Positions 45,148-54,104 of a DNA stretch of 64,000 nt are shown piece by piece (the first letter of the stretch is position 1; each line of letters opens with the position of its first letter). Location: NCBI RefSeq assembly GCF_009601165.1, contig NZ_WIRE01000001.1, positions 1,426,001-1,490,000 of the forward strand, read 5' to 3'. The position numbers and the translations under genes are program-made. This DNA is from Alcanivorax sediminis. Its GTDB lineage: Bacteria; Pseudomonadota; Gammaproteobacteria; Pseudomonadales; Alcanivoracaceae. Under the pieces are notes generated by a model. The model was given only the letters and a program-made list of their open reading frames with translations, was not told the origin of the DNA and made no database searches.

Positions 45148-46107
45148 ATGACACGTGAAAACGGTGCCAGTGGCACCAAGCAGATGCCGGATGTGGCGTC
45201 CAACTCCATGGTGGATCATATCCATAGCACCCTGGATTGGGTGGGCATGAGCGAGATCCATCTGCCCGCCCGGGTGAGTGACACCCTGGCTGGCGAGCGC
45301 CCGGTAAGCACCTCTATCCAGGCCTATGTGAACCTGGCGAACCCGGATGCCAAGGGCATTCATATGTCTCGCCTGTTCCTGATGCTGGAAGAAACCTTCG
45401 GGGATCACTCCGTGAGCGCCGGCTCCATCGAGAAGCTGCTGCGCAACTTCCTGGAAACCCATGCGGGCCTTAGTACCCGTGGTTTTGTGCAGTTGGACTT
45501 CGAATACTCCATGCGCCGCCCGGCTCTCAAGAGCAGCTATTCCGGCTGGAAGAGCTACCCGGTGAGCATCAAGGGCACCCTGTGCGAGCAAGGCATGCGT
45601 ATCGAGATGTACGTGGAAGTGCCTTATTCGTCTACCTGTCCGTGCTCTGCCGCCCTGTCTCGCCAGCTGATTCAGGAGCAGTTCCGCAAGGACTTCAAGG
45701 AAGGCAAGATCGATGCTGATGCTGTGTTTGAGTGGCTGGGTACCGAAGAAGGTATCGTGGCGACGCCGCACAGCCAGCGATCAGTTGCCCAGGTGCGTGT
45801 CCTGCTGGATCACACCGAAGGGGATGCCTTCCCGATCACCGCGCTCATCGATTCCATCGAAGGCGCACTGAAAACCCCGGTGCAGACCGCAGTGAAGCGT
45901 GTTGATGAGCAGGAATTCGCCCTGCTCAACGGTCAGAACCTGATGTTCTGTGAAGACGCGGCCCGTCGCCTCAAGCAGGCCATCGACCCGCAGTCTTGCT
46001 ACAAGGATTTCTGGCTGCGTGTGAACCACCTGGAAAGTCTCCACGCCCACAACGCGGTGGCCATCGTCACCAAGGAAGTGGACGGTGGATACCTGCCCAT
46101 TCCCTGA
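45148..46107 (+). CDS. folE2: GTP cyclohydrolase FolE2 (type IB)
   Basis: A 319-residue GCYH-IB enzyme that opens GTP to dihydroneopterin triphosphate for folate synthesis, and in some species for queuosine synthesis. The motif [15 protein letters not shown] carries the catalytic/metal cysteines (about 151-153). FolE2 can use metals other than zinc and is often Zur-regulated; no clear Zur box was found. ATG 45148 follows GGAGAATCCC. An in-frame ATG at 45067 with AAGGAAAGGG upstream would add 27 residues that are not family sequence; it could be a leader peptide. A terminator follows. Confidence 0.93.
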   Translation: MTRENGASGTKQMPDVASNSMVDHIHSTLDWVGMSEIHLPARVSDTLAGERPVSTSIQAYVNLANPDAKGIHMSRLFLMLEETFGDHSVSAGSIEKLLRNFLETHAGLSTRGFVQLDFEYSMRRPALKSSYSGWKSYPVSIKGTLCEQGMRIEMYVEVPYSSTCPCSAALSRQLIQEQFRKDFKEGKIDADAVFEWLGTEEGIVATPHSQRSVAQVRVLLDHTEGDAFPITALIDSIEGALKTPVQTAVKRVDEQEFALLNGQNLMFCEDAARRLKQAIDPQSCYKDFWLRVNHLESLHAHNAVAIVTKEVDGGYLPIP

Positions 46108-46123
46108 GGGGGAGGGTGGTAAG

Positions 46124-46154
46124 AAAAAAGGCGGCCATTGGCCGCCTTTTTTTT
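46124..46154. terminator. Strong terminator after folE2
   Basis: AAAAAAGGCGGCC, loop ATTG, GGCCGCC then eight T. A-rich left and T-rich right flanks make it bidirectional. Confidence 0.9.
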
Positions 46155-46360
46155 GTGGCCCGGTTCGGGGCTGGATTTGCGGGAAAAAGTGCGGATGGGT
46201 GTATTGTGACCCTGTGCAACGAATGGCACTATCGTCTCGTTTAGATTGTGGCTTTCTCGTCTGAGTTCGTTTTGCCTGCCGCAGGGGGAAGCTCCCGGCA
46301 ATCAAAATGGATCACCGCCGCAGCATAACAATAACAACGGATTCCCAGGCAGGGATAACT

Positions 46361-48991
46361 ATGAGTTCGGGAAGAACGACGCGCCCCTTATCGGGACAGT
46401 TTTATCGGCGTGATCTGGTCACGCGGCTAAATGACAGCAACGGCGTACCGCTCACTTTGCTGCTGGCACCGGCCGGCTCCGGCAAGTCCACCCTGCTCAG
46501 CCAGTGGCAGAAGCAGGCACTGGACAGGCATGTGGTCTCGCTGGCGGTGCAGCCCTCCGATGACGATCCGGTGCGCTTCCTGCGTCGTTTTGCTGAGCAG
46601 ACCCGTGCCGTGGTTCCCGCGTTCGATACTTCCTGGTTTATGCCCTTCGATGTTTCAGAGATGCCGCCATCGTCCATTGCGGAGGCGCTGCAGGATGCCC
46701 TGGAGCAGGTGACCGACCCCCTCTATATCGTCTTTGACGACTTTCAGCACATTACCAACGCCGAAACCCTGAAGGTGCTGGACGTGATGTGTGCCTACCC
46801 GCCGAAAGATGTGCACCTGATCATTGCCAGCCGCACCCGCCCGGGGCTGAACCTGGCGTCGCTACGCCTGAATGATGCTCTGCTGGAACTGGATGCCGGG
46901 GCGCTGAAAGTGAACCGGGATGAAGTGATCGAGCTGAACCAGCGCCTTGGCGGTGAGCCACTGGAGGCGGCCGCACTGGATCACTTGATGAGCATTACCG
47001 AGGGGTGGGTGGCCGGCGTGAAGATTGCGCTGATGGGAGCCATGGGCACCGGCGTGCGCACACTGCATGACTTCCACGCCAGTCAGCCGGAAATTATGGA
47101 TTACTTTGGCCATGCGGTGCTCAAGGGGTTGCCGGAGTTTGCTCGCAAGCTGTTTCTTGAGAGTAGCCTGATGCATCACTTCAACGCAGAGATGTGTGAC
47201 GTGGTGCTGGAAACCACCTATTCGGCGCAGTTGATGGAAGAGTTGTCCCGCCGGGAGTTGTTCATCATCCCGGTGCCCGGGCGCCCCGGCTGGTATCGCT
47301 ATCATGCCTTGCTGCGGGAATTCCTTCAGGCTCGCGTGGCCATCGATATGCCTGAGCGCGTGGCGCCGATTCACCGGCGGGCCACCGAATACTTTCTTCA
47401 GCAGGGGGATTACGAACAGGCGCTTTGGCATGCGCACCGGGCAGACGATGTGGATCTGTTGCTGGATGCCCTGGCGCGGGCGTTTGATTACTGGCTCCGC
47501 GAAGGTTACGCCAGCCAGATTCTGGAATGGGCGGAACAGATTCCGGACGAGGAGTTTCTGGCCAGGATCGATCTGGCCGCGCCACTGATCAGTACACTGA
47601 CATTATCCCGGCGTTTCTATCGTGCCCGTTTCTATCTGGATGCCTACCGGGAGCAGGCAGGCAGTGCCCTGCAGCAGAATGAAGACGAACGGCAAATGCT
47701 GGAATTTCTCGAATTGCATTTGCAGTTTTTCCAACACGATACGGAATTTATGGAAGGGGCAAACCTGTCGCTGCTGATGGAGACCAGCACCCAGAGAGAT
47801 GTGCGTGCCTTTTCCCTGGCCATGGTGGCCTATTATCACCTCCAGCACGGGCGCCTGCAGTCTGCATTGGCATTTTCAGCCCAGGCCAGGGAAGTGTTGT
47901 TGCAGTTGGGGCAACATTTTACAGCGGGCTATGCCGGTCTGGTGACGGCGCTGGCCCACCAGCAGATGGGGCACATTGCCGAGGCCGTAACGCTGGTCAT
48001 GGAACAGTTCAGTGCGACTCCACGGGACTGTCCTACCTGGTCGCTGTGGGCCACCGGCATGGTGGTGGTGCTGTACGATCAGAATCGCCTGGAGGAAGCG
48101 AGGCAACTTTGTGAAGACCTGCTGCCGGTGGTGTCCTCGGCGTCGGCCACCGAAGTGATCTCCACGGTGTATCTCACCCTGTCCCGCCTGCAGCACCATC
48201 AGGGAAACCGCAAGAACTCCACCCGAATGCTGGAAAAGTTGCAAAGCATTCTGCAGCTGGGGAATTACCAGCGGTTCATCAATGAAGCGGTGATGGAAAT
48301 GATGCGTCAGGCCTATGTAAATGGTGAGTGGGCCCGGCTCGATGTCATCGCCGAACGTTTCCGGTTGAAGGACTGGGTAGACGAATACCTGAACAAGAAC
48401 AGTGCGGATTACAGCCAAAGCTGGGAGCGACTGGGGCTGGCGGCGGTGTATTGGCTGATGGCCTCGGGGCGCAACGAGGATGCCCATGCTGCGCTGGTGC
48501 TTCTGCGCGATGTGGTTAACCGTGCAGGCATTCGCAGTAGCGGTGCCATCATGGAAGCCAACCTGCTGGTGCTGGCAGGGCGACGAAGCAACGACGCCGA
48601 CATGGCTCGCCGCATTGAGGCGCTGATCTCACGCTATGGCGTGATGAACATCAACCGCTCGGTGTTCGACGAAGCACCGGGGCTCAGCACTCTGATCAGT
48701 GACCTGTGGCGCCGGGGCGTGCTGGAGCTACCGGAGTTTTACACTGAACTGTTCTCCGGCATTTTCACCCAGAGCCCGGAGCATGCGTCGCTGGAAGTCG
48801 ACCCTGCCTCGGTGCTCACGCCCAAGGAGTTCGAGATTTTCGAATTGCTGCAAAATGGCCTGAGCAACGCGAAGATCAGTGAGCAGAGCGGGGTGTCCGT
48901 CACCACCACCAAGTGGCACCTGAAAAATATCTACAGCAAGCTGGGTGTCTCCAACCGAACCGAAGCGGTACTGCGCGCGTCGTCTCGATAG
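46361..48991 (+). CDS. MalT-like LuxR-family regulator (AlkS-like)
   Basis: An 876-residue LAL/MalT-type regulator. The P-loop is APAGSGKST near residue 35, with Walker B YIVFDDFQ near 124. The central region (about 340-800) is helical and TPR-like. The C-terminal LuxR helix-turn-helix (about 815-875) contains LTPKEFEIFELLQNGLSNAKIS and VTTTKWHLKNIYSKLGVSNRTEA. AlkS, the alkane regulator of Pseudomonas, belongs to this family, and the organism type makes an alkane link plausible, but no alkane gene is near. Start 46361 is used because it follows AGGGA and gives the family N-terminus; an upstream ATG at 46307 has no ribosome site. Confidence 0.85.
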   Translation: MSSGRTTRPLSGQFYRRDLVTRLNDSNGVPLTLLLAPAGSGKSTLLSQWQKQALDRHVVSLAVQPSDDDPVRFLRRFAEQTRAVVPAFDTSWFMPFDVSEMPPSSIAEALQDALEQVTDPLYIVFDDFQHITNAETLKVLDVMCAYPPKDVHLIIASRTRPGLNLASLRLNDALLELDAGALKVNRDEVIELNQRLGGEPLEAAALDHLMSITEGWVAGVKIALMGAMGTGVRTLHDFHASQPEIMDYFGHAVLKGLPEFARKLFLESSLMHHFNAEMCDVVLETTYSAQLMEELSRRELFIIPVPGRPGWYRYHALLREFLQARVAIDMPERVAPIHRRATEYFLQQGDYEQALWHAHRADDVDLLLDALARAFDYWLREGYASQILEWAEQIPDEEFLARIDLAAPLISTLTLSRRFYRARFYLDAYREQAGSALQQNEDERQMLEFLELHLQFFQHDTEFMEGANLSLLMETSTQRDVRAFSLAMVAYYHLQHGRLQSALAFSAQAREVLLQLGQHFTAGYAGLVTALAHQQMGHIAEAVTLVMEQFSATPRDCPTWSLWATGMVVVLYDQNRLEEARQLCEDLLPVVSSASATEVISTVYLTLSRLQHHQGNRKNSTRMLEKLQSILQLGNYQRFINEAVMEMMRQAYVNGEWARLDVIAERFRLKDWVDEYLNKNSADYSQSWERLGLAAVYWLMASGRNEDAHAALVLLRDVVNRAGIRSSGAIMEANLLVLAGRRSNDADMARRIEALISRYGVMNINRSVFDEAPGLSTLISDLWRRGVLELPEFYTELFSGIFTQSPEHASLEVDPASVLTPKEFEIFELLQNGLSNAKISEQSGVSVTTTKWHLKNIYSKLGVSNRTEAVLRASSR

Positions 48992-49030
48992 GCGCCAGCC
49001 TTCGTTATCAATCGAAAGCCGGGAAACAGT

Positions 49031-49119
49031 TTCGAGTTTTGAGTTGCGAGTTTCGAAAGGCGAAACCATCTGCTATTTCGATTTTCAGCTTTTCGCAACT
49101 CGAAACTCGCAACTCGCGT
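49031..49119. repeat. Heptamer-repeat inverted element (CGAGTTT/CGAAACT words)
   Basis: The left arm (49031-49067) runs CGAGTTT, TGAGTTG, CGAGTTT. The right arm (49090-49119) runs CGCAACT, CGAAACT, CGCAACT. GAGTTGCGAGTTTCGA (49041-49056) pairs perfectly with 49100-49115. GAGTTTCGAAAGGC (49048-49061) is identical to 63391-63404. It fills most of the 303-bp gap between the MalT-like gene and the peroxidase gene. Confidence 0.7.
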
Positions 49120-49294
49120 CTATGGTTTCTGCTGGTGGATGGCAGTGAGGGCTGGAGAAACCTTGAACCGGTTCGCGATTTTGCCTTCCCCCTCCCCACC
49201 CCCTCCCAAGGGAGGGGGTGATCGGGAGGGGCGGTTGCTAGAGTCCCGTCGTTATCAACATTCACCCCAAGAATAACAACGACGGAGACACCCC

Positions 49295-52042
49295 ATGGCT
49301 ACGTCCCCCTGGGTCACCTGGCCCGCATTGACGAAGTTTGGCTCCCTTGGCGTCATGGTCGCACTGCTGGTGCTGGCTGCAGAGCGTCAGGAACTGCTTG
49401 AAAACAACATGTTCGACACCGAGAACTGGCAGGAAAAGAATGCCGATATCGTGTGTGATGAACGCAGCCTGACCGCCCGTACGGAAGATGGCACCTGTAA
49501 TATCCTGGAAAACCCGGCAGAGGGTTCCGTGCATGTGAACTTTGGCCGCAACGTGGACCCGTCTGCTGTCTATGCAGAATCCAACAGCGGCAACCTGCTG
49601 AACCCGAACCCCCGCGAAGTCAGTAACCTGATCATGTCCCGTGGTGGTGACTTCAAGCCTGCCACCACGCTGAATTTTATCGCCACCAGCTGGATCCAGT
49701 TCATGGTGCATGACTGGTTCGATCACGGCCCGCGCACCGACGCCAACCCCATCGAGTTCCCGCTGCCCGCGGGGGATGTGCTCGGCGGCGGCACCATGTC
49801 CGTACAGCGCACCCGCCCGGACCCGAGCGTGACCGGCGATGAAGGCATCATCACCTATGAAAACGTGAACACCCATTGGTGGGACGGCTCCCAGCTGTAC
49901 GGCAGCAGCAAAGAGAAGAACGATGAAGTGCGCTCCTTCGTGGATGGCAAACTGGAAGTGGATGGCGATGGCCGTCTGCCCACCGAGTTCTTCAGTGGCA
50001 AGCCCATCACCGGGTTCAACGAAAACTGGTGGGTGGGGCTGAGCATGCTGCACCACCTGTTCACGCTGGAGCACAACGCTATCGCTGACATGCTCAAGGC
50101 CAACAACCCGGGCAAGTCAGACCAGTGGTATTTCGACAAGGCGCGCCTGATCAACTCTGCGCTGATGGCCAAGATCCATACCGTGGAGTGGACCCCGGCG
50201 ATTCTCGCCAACCCGGTACTGGAGCGGGCCATGTACGCCAACTGGTGGGGCCTCGGCGGTGACCGCGACAAGCGTGACAAGTACCAGGACGACCTGGATA
50301 CCCTCAACAACAACCTGGGTGAGATTGGTGGTCTGCTGGATCTGGTGGGTATCACCAACGATCTGGGCGACAGCCCCACCGGTTCCCTGGAGCATGCACT
50401 GGCCGGTCTGGTGGGTTCCCGCACCCCGAACAACTACGGTGTGCCTTACACGCTGACCGAAGAATTCGTGTCGGTGTATCGCATGCACCCGCTGCTGCGT
50501 GACGAGATCAAGGTGTATGACATCGGCTCCAACGTGGTGGATCAGGAAATTGCCCTGGAAGACACCCGTAACGGGGACGCCGAAGACCTGCTCGGCGACA
50601 TCGGTCAGGACCGTCTCTGGTACTCCTTCGGTATCACCCATCCGGGTGCGCTGAGCCTGAACAACTACCCGGACTTCCTGCGCAACCTGTCCATGCCGCT
50701 GATTGGCGACATCGATATGGCGGCCATTGATATCCTGCGGGATCGTGAGCGTGGTGTGCCGCGCTACAACGAATTCCGTCGCCAGATTGGCCTCACGCCG
50801 CTCACCAGCTTCGAACAGCTGACCGATGACCCGGAGCTGTTGGCGAACCTGAAGGCGTTGTACAACAACGACATCGAGCTGGTGGACACCCTGGTTGGCC
50901 AGCTGGGCGAAGAGACCCGTCCGGAAGGCTTCGGCTTCGGCGAAACCTCCTTCCAGATCTTTATCCTCAATGCTTCACGCCGTCTGATGACCGATCGCTT
51001 CTTTACCACCGACTATACCGATGAGGTGTACACCGCCGCCGGTATCGACTGGGTGGAAGAGAACACCATGGTCGATGTGATCCGTCGTCATTTCCCCAAC
51101 CTGGCCACCAGCCTGGTGGGCATGGATAACGCCTTCAAGCCCTGGGGCCTGAACATGCCAGCGGAGTATCAGGACTGGGATGCACAAACCAAGCAGAACC
51201 ATCTGTGGGTAAATGGGGCCCTGCGCACCAGCTATGCCGACGGTAACGTGCCTGCCATTGAGCCCATCGATATCGGCGGCCTGATTGATTCCATCCTGTG
51301 GAAGAAAGTGCAGGACGTCACCGATGTGGCGCCTCCGGGTTACAGCAAGCCCATTCACCCGCGCGGCGCACTGGCCAAGGTGAAATTCGTACCCAGCGCT
51401 GGCCAGGACTTTACCGGCCTGTTCCAGGGCGCGGATCATGGCCTGCTACGGTTGTCTGTCACTGGCGACCCGTCCGATCGGGGTTTTGCTCCGGGCCTGG
51501 CGCTCAAGCTGTTCGTGGATGGCAAGCGCTCCGAGAACGTGTCCGCGCTCTACACCCTCAGCGGTCAGGGCAGCAACCACAATATCTTCGCCAACGAGCT
51601 GTCCAACTATGTTCAGGCCGAAGTAAACGAAACCCTGGGCACCACCACCCTGTTCTCCCTGGTGTCCACCAAGCCAACGCTGCTGGTCATGAGTGATATG
51701 GCGAAAGTGAATCAGGACGGTTCAGCGGTCTCCACACCCAAGACCCCGACCCAGATTTACTTCGTCCCCAACAGCACCCTGAAGAACAGCACCAGCACGG
51801 GCGCCCACGATTTCCGTGATGACCTGACCGCCATCCCGGCCGGCACCAAGGTCTACGATATCTACGGCACCACCCAGAGCATCAGAACCTCCATCTGGCC
51901 CTGGGTTGCCCAACGCTACGCCCGTGATCGTCGCAACAGTGCTGTAAAAATTGGCGAGCTGGTCACCGATTCCGAGTTCACCCTGTCCCAGTTCGGTGAC
52001 ACCGGCATCTTCTTCAAGCACCAACGCTATGAAGATCGCTAA
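49295..52042 (+). CDS. Animal-type haem peroxidase / alpha-dioxygenase-like protein
   Basis: A 915-residue protein. A hydrophobic stretch near residues 14-29 may be a signal anchor. The peroxidase catalytic domain (about 75-650) has the distal motif MVHDWFDHG with H139, and the proximal segment KIHTVEWTPAIL with H295. KIHTVEWT is typical of alpha-dioxygenases and cyclooxygenase-like enzymes that oxygenate fatty acids, so a lipid substrate is possible. EHNAIADML at about 259-267 is another family signature. The C-terminal 250 residues form an extra domain of unknown kind. It follows the MalT-like regulator, and control by it is a guess. The ATG has GACGGAGACACCCC upstream. Confidence 0.85.
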   Translation: MATSPWVTWPALTKFGSLGVMVALLVLAAERQELLENNMFDTENWQEKNADIVCDERSLTARTEDGTCNILENPAEGSVHVNFGRNVDPSAVYAESNSGNLLNPNPREVSNLIMSRGGDFKPATTLNFIATSWIQFMVHDWFDHGPRTDANPIEFPLPAGDVLGGGTMSVQRTRPDPSVTGDEGIITYENVNTHWWDGSQLYGSSKEKNDEVRSFVDGKLEVDGDGRLPTEFFSGKPITGFNENWWVGLSMLHHLFTLEHNAIADMLKANNPGKSDQWYFDKARLINSALMAKIHTVEWTPAILANPVLERAMYANWWGLGGDRDKRDKYQDDLDTLNNNLGEIGGLLDLVGITNDLGDSPTGSLEHALAGLVGSRTPNNYGVPYTLTEEFVSVYRMHPLLRDEIKVYDIGSNVVDQEIALEDTRNGDAEDLLGDIGQDRLWYSFGITHPGALSLNNYPDFLRNLSMPLIGDIDMAAIDILRDRERGVPRYNEFRRQIGLTPLTSFEQLTDDPELLANLKALYNNDIELVDTLVGQLGEETRPEGFGFGETSFQIFILNASRRLMTDRFFTTDYTDEVYTAAGIDWVEENTMVDVIRRHFPNLATSLVGMDNAFKPWGLNMPAEYQDWDAQTKQNHLWVNGALRTSYADGNVPAIEPIDIGGLIDSILWKKVQDVTDVAPPGYSKPIHPRGALAKVKFVPSAGQDFTGLFQGADHGLLRLSVTGDPSDRGFAPGLALKLFVDGKRSENVSALYTLSGQGSNHNIFANELSNYVQAEVNETLGTTTLFSLVSTKPTLLVMSDMAKVNQDGSAVSTPKTPTQIYFVPNSTLKNSTSTGAHDFRDDLTAIPAGTKVYDIYGTTQSIRTSIWPWVAQRYARDRRNSAVKIGELVTDSEFTLSQFGDTGIFFKHQRYEDR

Positions 52043-52090
52043 GCGGTAAAACATTCAACCTCGGGAAAGCTGCACTGCAGCTGATTCATA

Positions 52091-52121
52091 CCCGGACAGC
52101 GCAAGCTGTCCGGGTTTTTTT
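52091..52121 (+). terminator. Strong terminator after the peroxidase gene
   Basis: CCCGGACAGC, loop GCAA, GCTGTCCGGG, then seven T, about 50 bp past the stop codon. Confidence 0.95.
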
Positions 52122-52440
52122 ATGGGCGAACTACCGGTGAAAATGCCGTGCTCAACGGTCGGCATCCAAAGTTTGTAGGATATGGCTTACAGAAAATGCT
52201 AAACGGTTGATATAAAGTGATTTTGTTCTTCGCGAAAACGAGATCATTGCGGGAATGCCCCGGGAAATAACCCGCTTCGTCAAGTTTTGTCGGATGAGAA
52301 TGATTGCTAAATTTCTAATAAGCGCGTGATTATTGATGGGTTTTGTGTTTTTGGGGATGGCTGGCTCTCAGAATTATGTCGAAAAAAGATATGTCGAACG
52401 ATTCGACTGAATACGCTGTTAAATTGATAAAGGCATGGTG
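52122..52440. other. Intergenic DNA left of the cassette array
   Basis: This 319-bp stretch shows no gene, no integrase fragment of credible length and no repeat. GTTAAAT at 52418-52424 fits the integron core consensus GTTRRRY and could mark the left junction of the first cassette; a single 7-mer match is weak evidence. Confidence 0.4.
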
Positions 52441-52881
52441 ATGTCGAGAGGGAAGATTGGTGCATTTCTAGGCTTTGTGGGATTGGTGCTTTCCTATCTG
52501 ACTTTGCATGCCTGGAAAATTGATGACGGTATCAACCTCTATCTTGCGCCCTACATTGCAGCGATTTCGGCCGCTTTTAGTCAAGGTGAAACCTTGTCTG
52601 GATACACCTCTAAGGGAGTATCCATTACAGAAGAGATATCAATCATAGTGGTTGGGTCTGTGGCAGTCCTGTTGGGTGTCGCGGCTTTTATTATGTCCTT
52701 GCTTTCCGTTAGGAGGGGCGAGCCGGCAGGCGAAACAAGGGTTTCGCTGTTTGTGGGTGCGCTACCCATGGTTCTGCTTTCTCCCTTATGGGGGCTTGTG
52801 GCTTTGTTTACTGGATGCATGGTTGTCATGCTATACAAGAAAAATTTAACAAAGGCCTGCAAGCCGACCTTCGGCGGCTGA
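52441..52881 (+). CDS. Cassette 1: hypothetical membrane protein
   Basis: A 146-residue protein with hydrophobic segments at about 6-22, 33-48, 68-87 and 100-128. The start is ATG 52441 since AAAGG lies seven bases upstream; ATG 52435 is an alternative. The last codons (ending KPTFGG) lie inside the first attC-like site, so the C-terminus has been shaped by the recombination site. No family was recognised. Confidence 0.65.
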   Translation: MSRGKIGAFLGFVGLVLSYLTLHAWKIDDGINLYLAPYIAAISAAFSQGETLSGYTSKGVSITEEISIIVVGSVAVLLGVAAFIMSLLSVRRGEPAGETRVSLFVGALPMVLLSPLWGLVALFTGCMVVMLYKKNLTKACKPTFGG

Positions 52882-52895
52882 GGCGGGCGTTATGT
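52844..52895 (+). repeat. attC-like site A
   Basis: It runs from ATTTAAC (52844) to core GTTATGT (52889-52895), with an inner GCCGAC/GGCGGC hairpin. It overlaps the 3' end of cassette 1. It is the weakest-paired of the intact sites. Confidence 0.6.
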
Positions 52896-52907
52896 TCTGT
52901 GAGTGAT

Positions 52908-53210
52908 ATGAGGCTCATAACTATTTTTGTTATTGCCACTTTTTCTTCAGGGTGCGCGTCAACATATATCTACAATGGGGATGCTCATCGCTGCGATGGC
53001 TCTCCTGCGTATGGAGATGAAGTGTTGGGGATCGGCGCTGAGTGGATGATCCTTCCTTTCCCAATAGTAGCGGGGATCGCCAAAATTGATGAACATGGCA
53101 ATTTCACGATTACTACTGATCGCCGTATCCATTACTTCGAGTATAGCGATCAGGATCTTAATTTTAATGTTAAGAACAAACCGAAACTTTCATACAACAG
53201 TTGCAGGTAA
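52908..53210 (+). CDS. Cassette 2: predicted lipoprotein
   Basis: A 100-residue protein with a short signal peptide and lipobox SSGC (lipidated cysteine near 15), then a cysteine-containing mature region ending in NSCR. No homologue was recognised. Translation start ATG 52908 follows a weak GTGAG site 13 bp after the preceding core. The stop codon directly abuts the attC-B inverse core. Confidence 0.7.
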   Translation: MRLITIFVIATFSSGCASTYIYNGDAHRCDGSPAYGDEVLGIGAEWMILPFPIVAGIAKIDEHGNFTITTDRRIHYFEYSDQDLNFNVKNKPKLSYNSCR

Positions 53211-53258
53211 ACATAACAATGTGCTGCTGCCGACAAGCGGCAGAGCACGGCGTTAGGA
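53211..53258 (+). repeat. attC-like site B
   Basis: It runs from ACATAAC (53211) to core GTTAGGA (53252). The stem GTGCT-CTGCCG pairs with CGGCAG-AGCAC, interrupted by one extrahelical base on each side, as attC sites require. It is nearly identical to site D except for a compensating T-A to C-G pair. Confidence 0.85.
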
Positions 53259-53265
53259 GATGCGC

Positions 53266-53688
53266 ATGCGGCGATGGCTATGGTTTATGGCCGCTCTTTT
53301 GGTTAGTGGTTGCTCTTCCTTGGACAGGTACGACAGGTATGCGGAATCAATCGAGCTTGAATGCGATACAGTAGCTCATGAGTTCATCTTTAGTGTGGGA
53401 AGTAATTCTATTTCTTTAGAGGGAATTATAGTTCCCATTATTCCATCCGAGAGAAATCATTGGGCTCTCTTTAGATTTTCTCAGGCGTGCCCTGCCGTCT
53501 ATGTTGATAATATGCAAATGCAGTTCGAAAAAACATCTGGCGGCCATTGCTACTACCATCAGGAATATAAAGGAAGGCTTAGCGAAGAGCAGGAATTTAG
53601 AGTGGAAGCTTCAGGCTGTAGCCCGAAGAAAGTAAAATCCAAGAGAAAAACAAATTGGCTGTACTTGCCATTCCCGGTGGCGGTATGA
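53266..53688 (+). CDS. Cassette 3: predicted lipoprotein
   Basis: A 140-residue protein starting at ATG 53266 (six bases after AGGAG, which is part of the attC core GTTAGGAG); ATG 53260 is too close to that site. The signal peptide ends in the lipobox VSGC. Mature cysteines occur near 34, 75 and 96. The C-terminal segment is basic (KKVKSKRK). No homologue was recognised. Confidence 0.7.
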   Translation: MRRWLWFMAALLVSGCSSLDRYDRYAESIELECDTVAHEFIFSVGSNSISLEGIIVPIIPSERNHWALFRFSQACPAVYVDNMQMQFEKTSGGHCYYHQEYKGRLSEEQEFRVEASGCSPKKVKSKRKTNWLYLPFPVAV

Positions 53689-53691
53689 CTC

Positions 53692-53796
53692 TCCTAACAA
53701 GTGGCTGCACCGGATAAATTTCCGCTGTCACCTTTTGTGCAAAATACGGCACAAAAGCCGCCATCAAAAATTTACCCGGTGAGCCGGACGTTATGT
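53692..53796 (+). repeat. attC-like site C
   Basis: It runs from TCCTAAC (53692) to core GTTATGT (53790). Outer stem GGCTGCACCGG with CCGGTGAGCC and inner CCTTTTGTGC with GCACAAAAG pair well. At 105 bp it is a long VCR-like attC. Confidence 0.85.
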
Positions 53797-53809
53797 GTGA
53801 GTAAGAGTC

Positions 53810-54040
53810 ATGCATGTCTTATATGAATTGCTGGAAGTTTTAGACTCTGAGCAGATCCTTTACTCCTTAGGGCGTTACAGAACCGGTACTGTCACAGTTC
53901 ATTTGGCTGTGCCGGGAGAGCGGATCGAGTTTGATGTGGAATCAGATGGGAGCATTCTTGTTTCTAGATTTAGAGGCAATGAGGGTGAGATTCTAAATTT
54001 AGAAGAAACCCTGGATGTTATTGATTCACGCAAGGGCTAA
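53810..54040 (+). CDS. Cassette 4: small hypothetical protein
   Basis: A 76-residue soluble acidic protein, no family recognised. Regions VTVHLAVPGERIEFDV and ILNLEETLDVIDSRKG suggest an alpha/beta fold. ATG 53810 follows GTAAGAG. The stop codon precedes site D by three bases. Being a whole cassette with its own attC is the best evidence that it is a gene. Confidence 0.6.
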   Translation: MHVLYELLEVLDSEQILYSLGRYRTGTVTVHLAVPGERIEFDVESDGSILVSRFRGNEGEILNLEETLDVIDSRKG

Positions 54041-54043
54041 TAC

Positions 54044-54091
54044 GCATAACAAGGCGCTGCTGCCGACAAGCGGCAGAGCGCGGCGTTATGT
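54044..54091 (+). repeat. attC-like site D
   Basis: It runs from GCATAAC (54044) to core GTTATGT (54085). The stem GCGCT-CTGCCG pairs with CGGCAG-AGCGC. It differs from site B by a base-pair swap that keeps pairing. Confidence 0.85.
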
Positions 54092-54104
54092 ATAAGGAGG
54101 GGGA

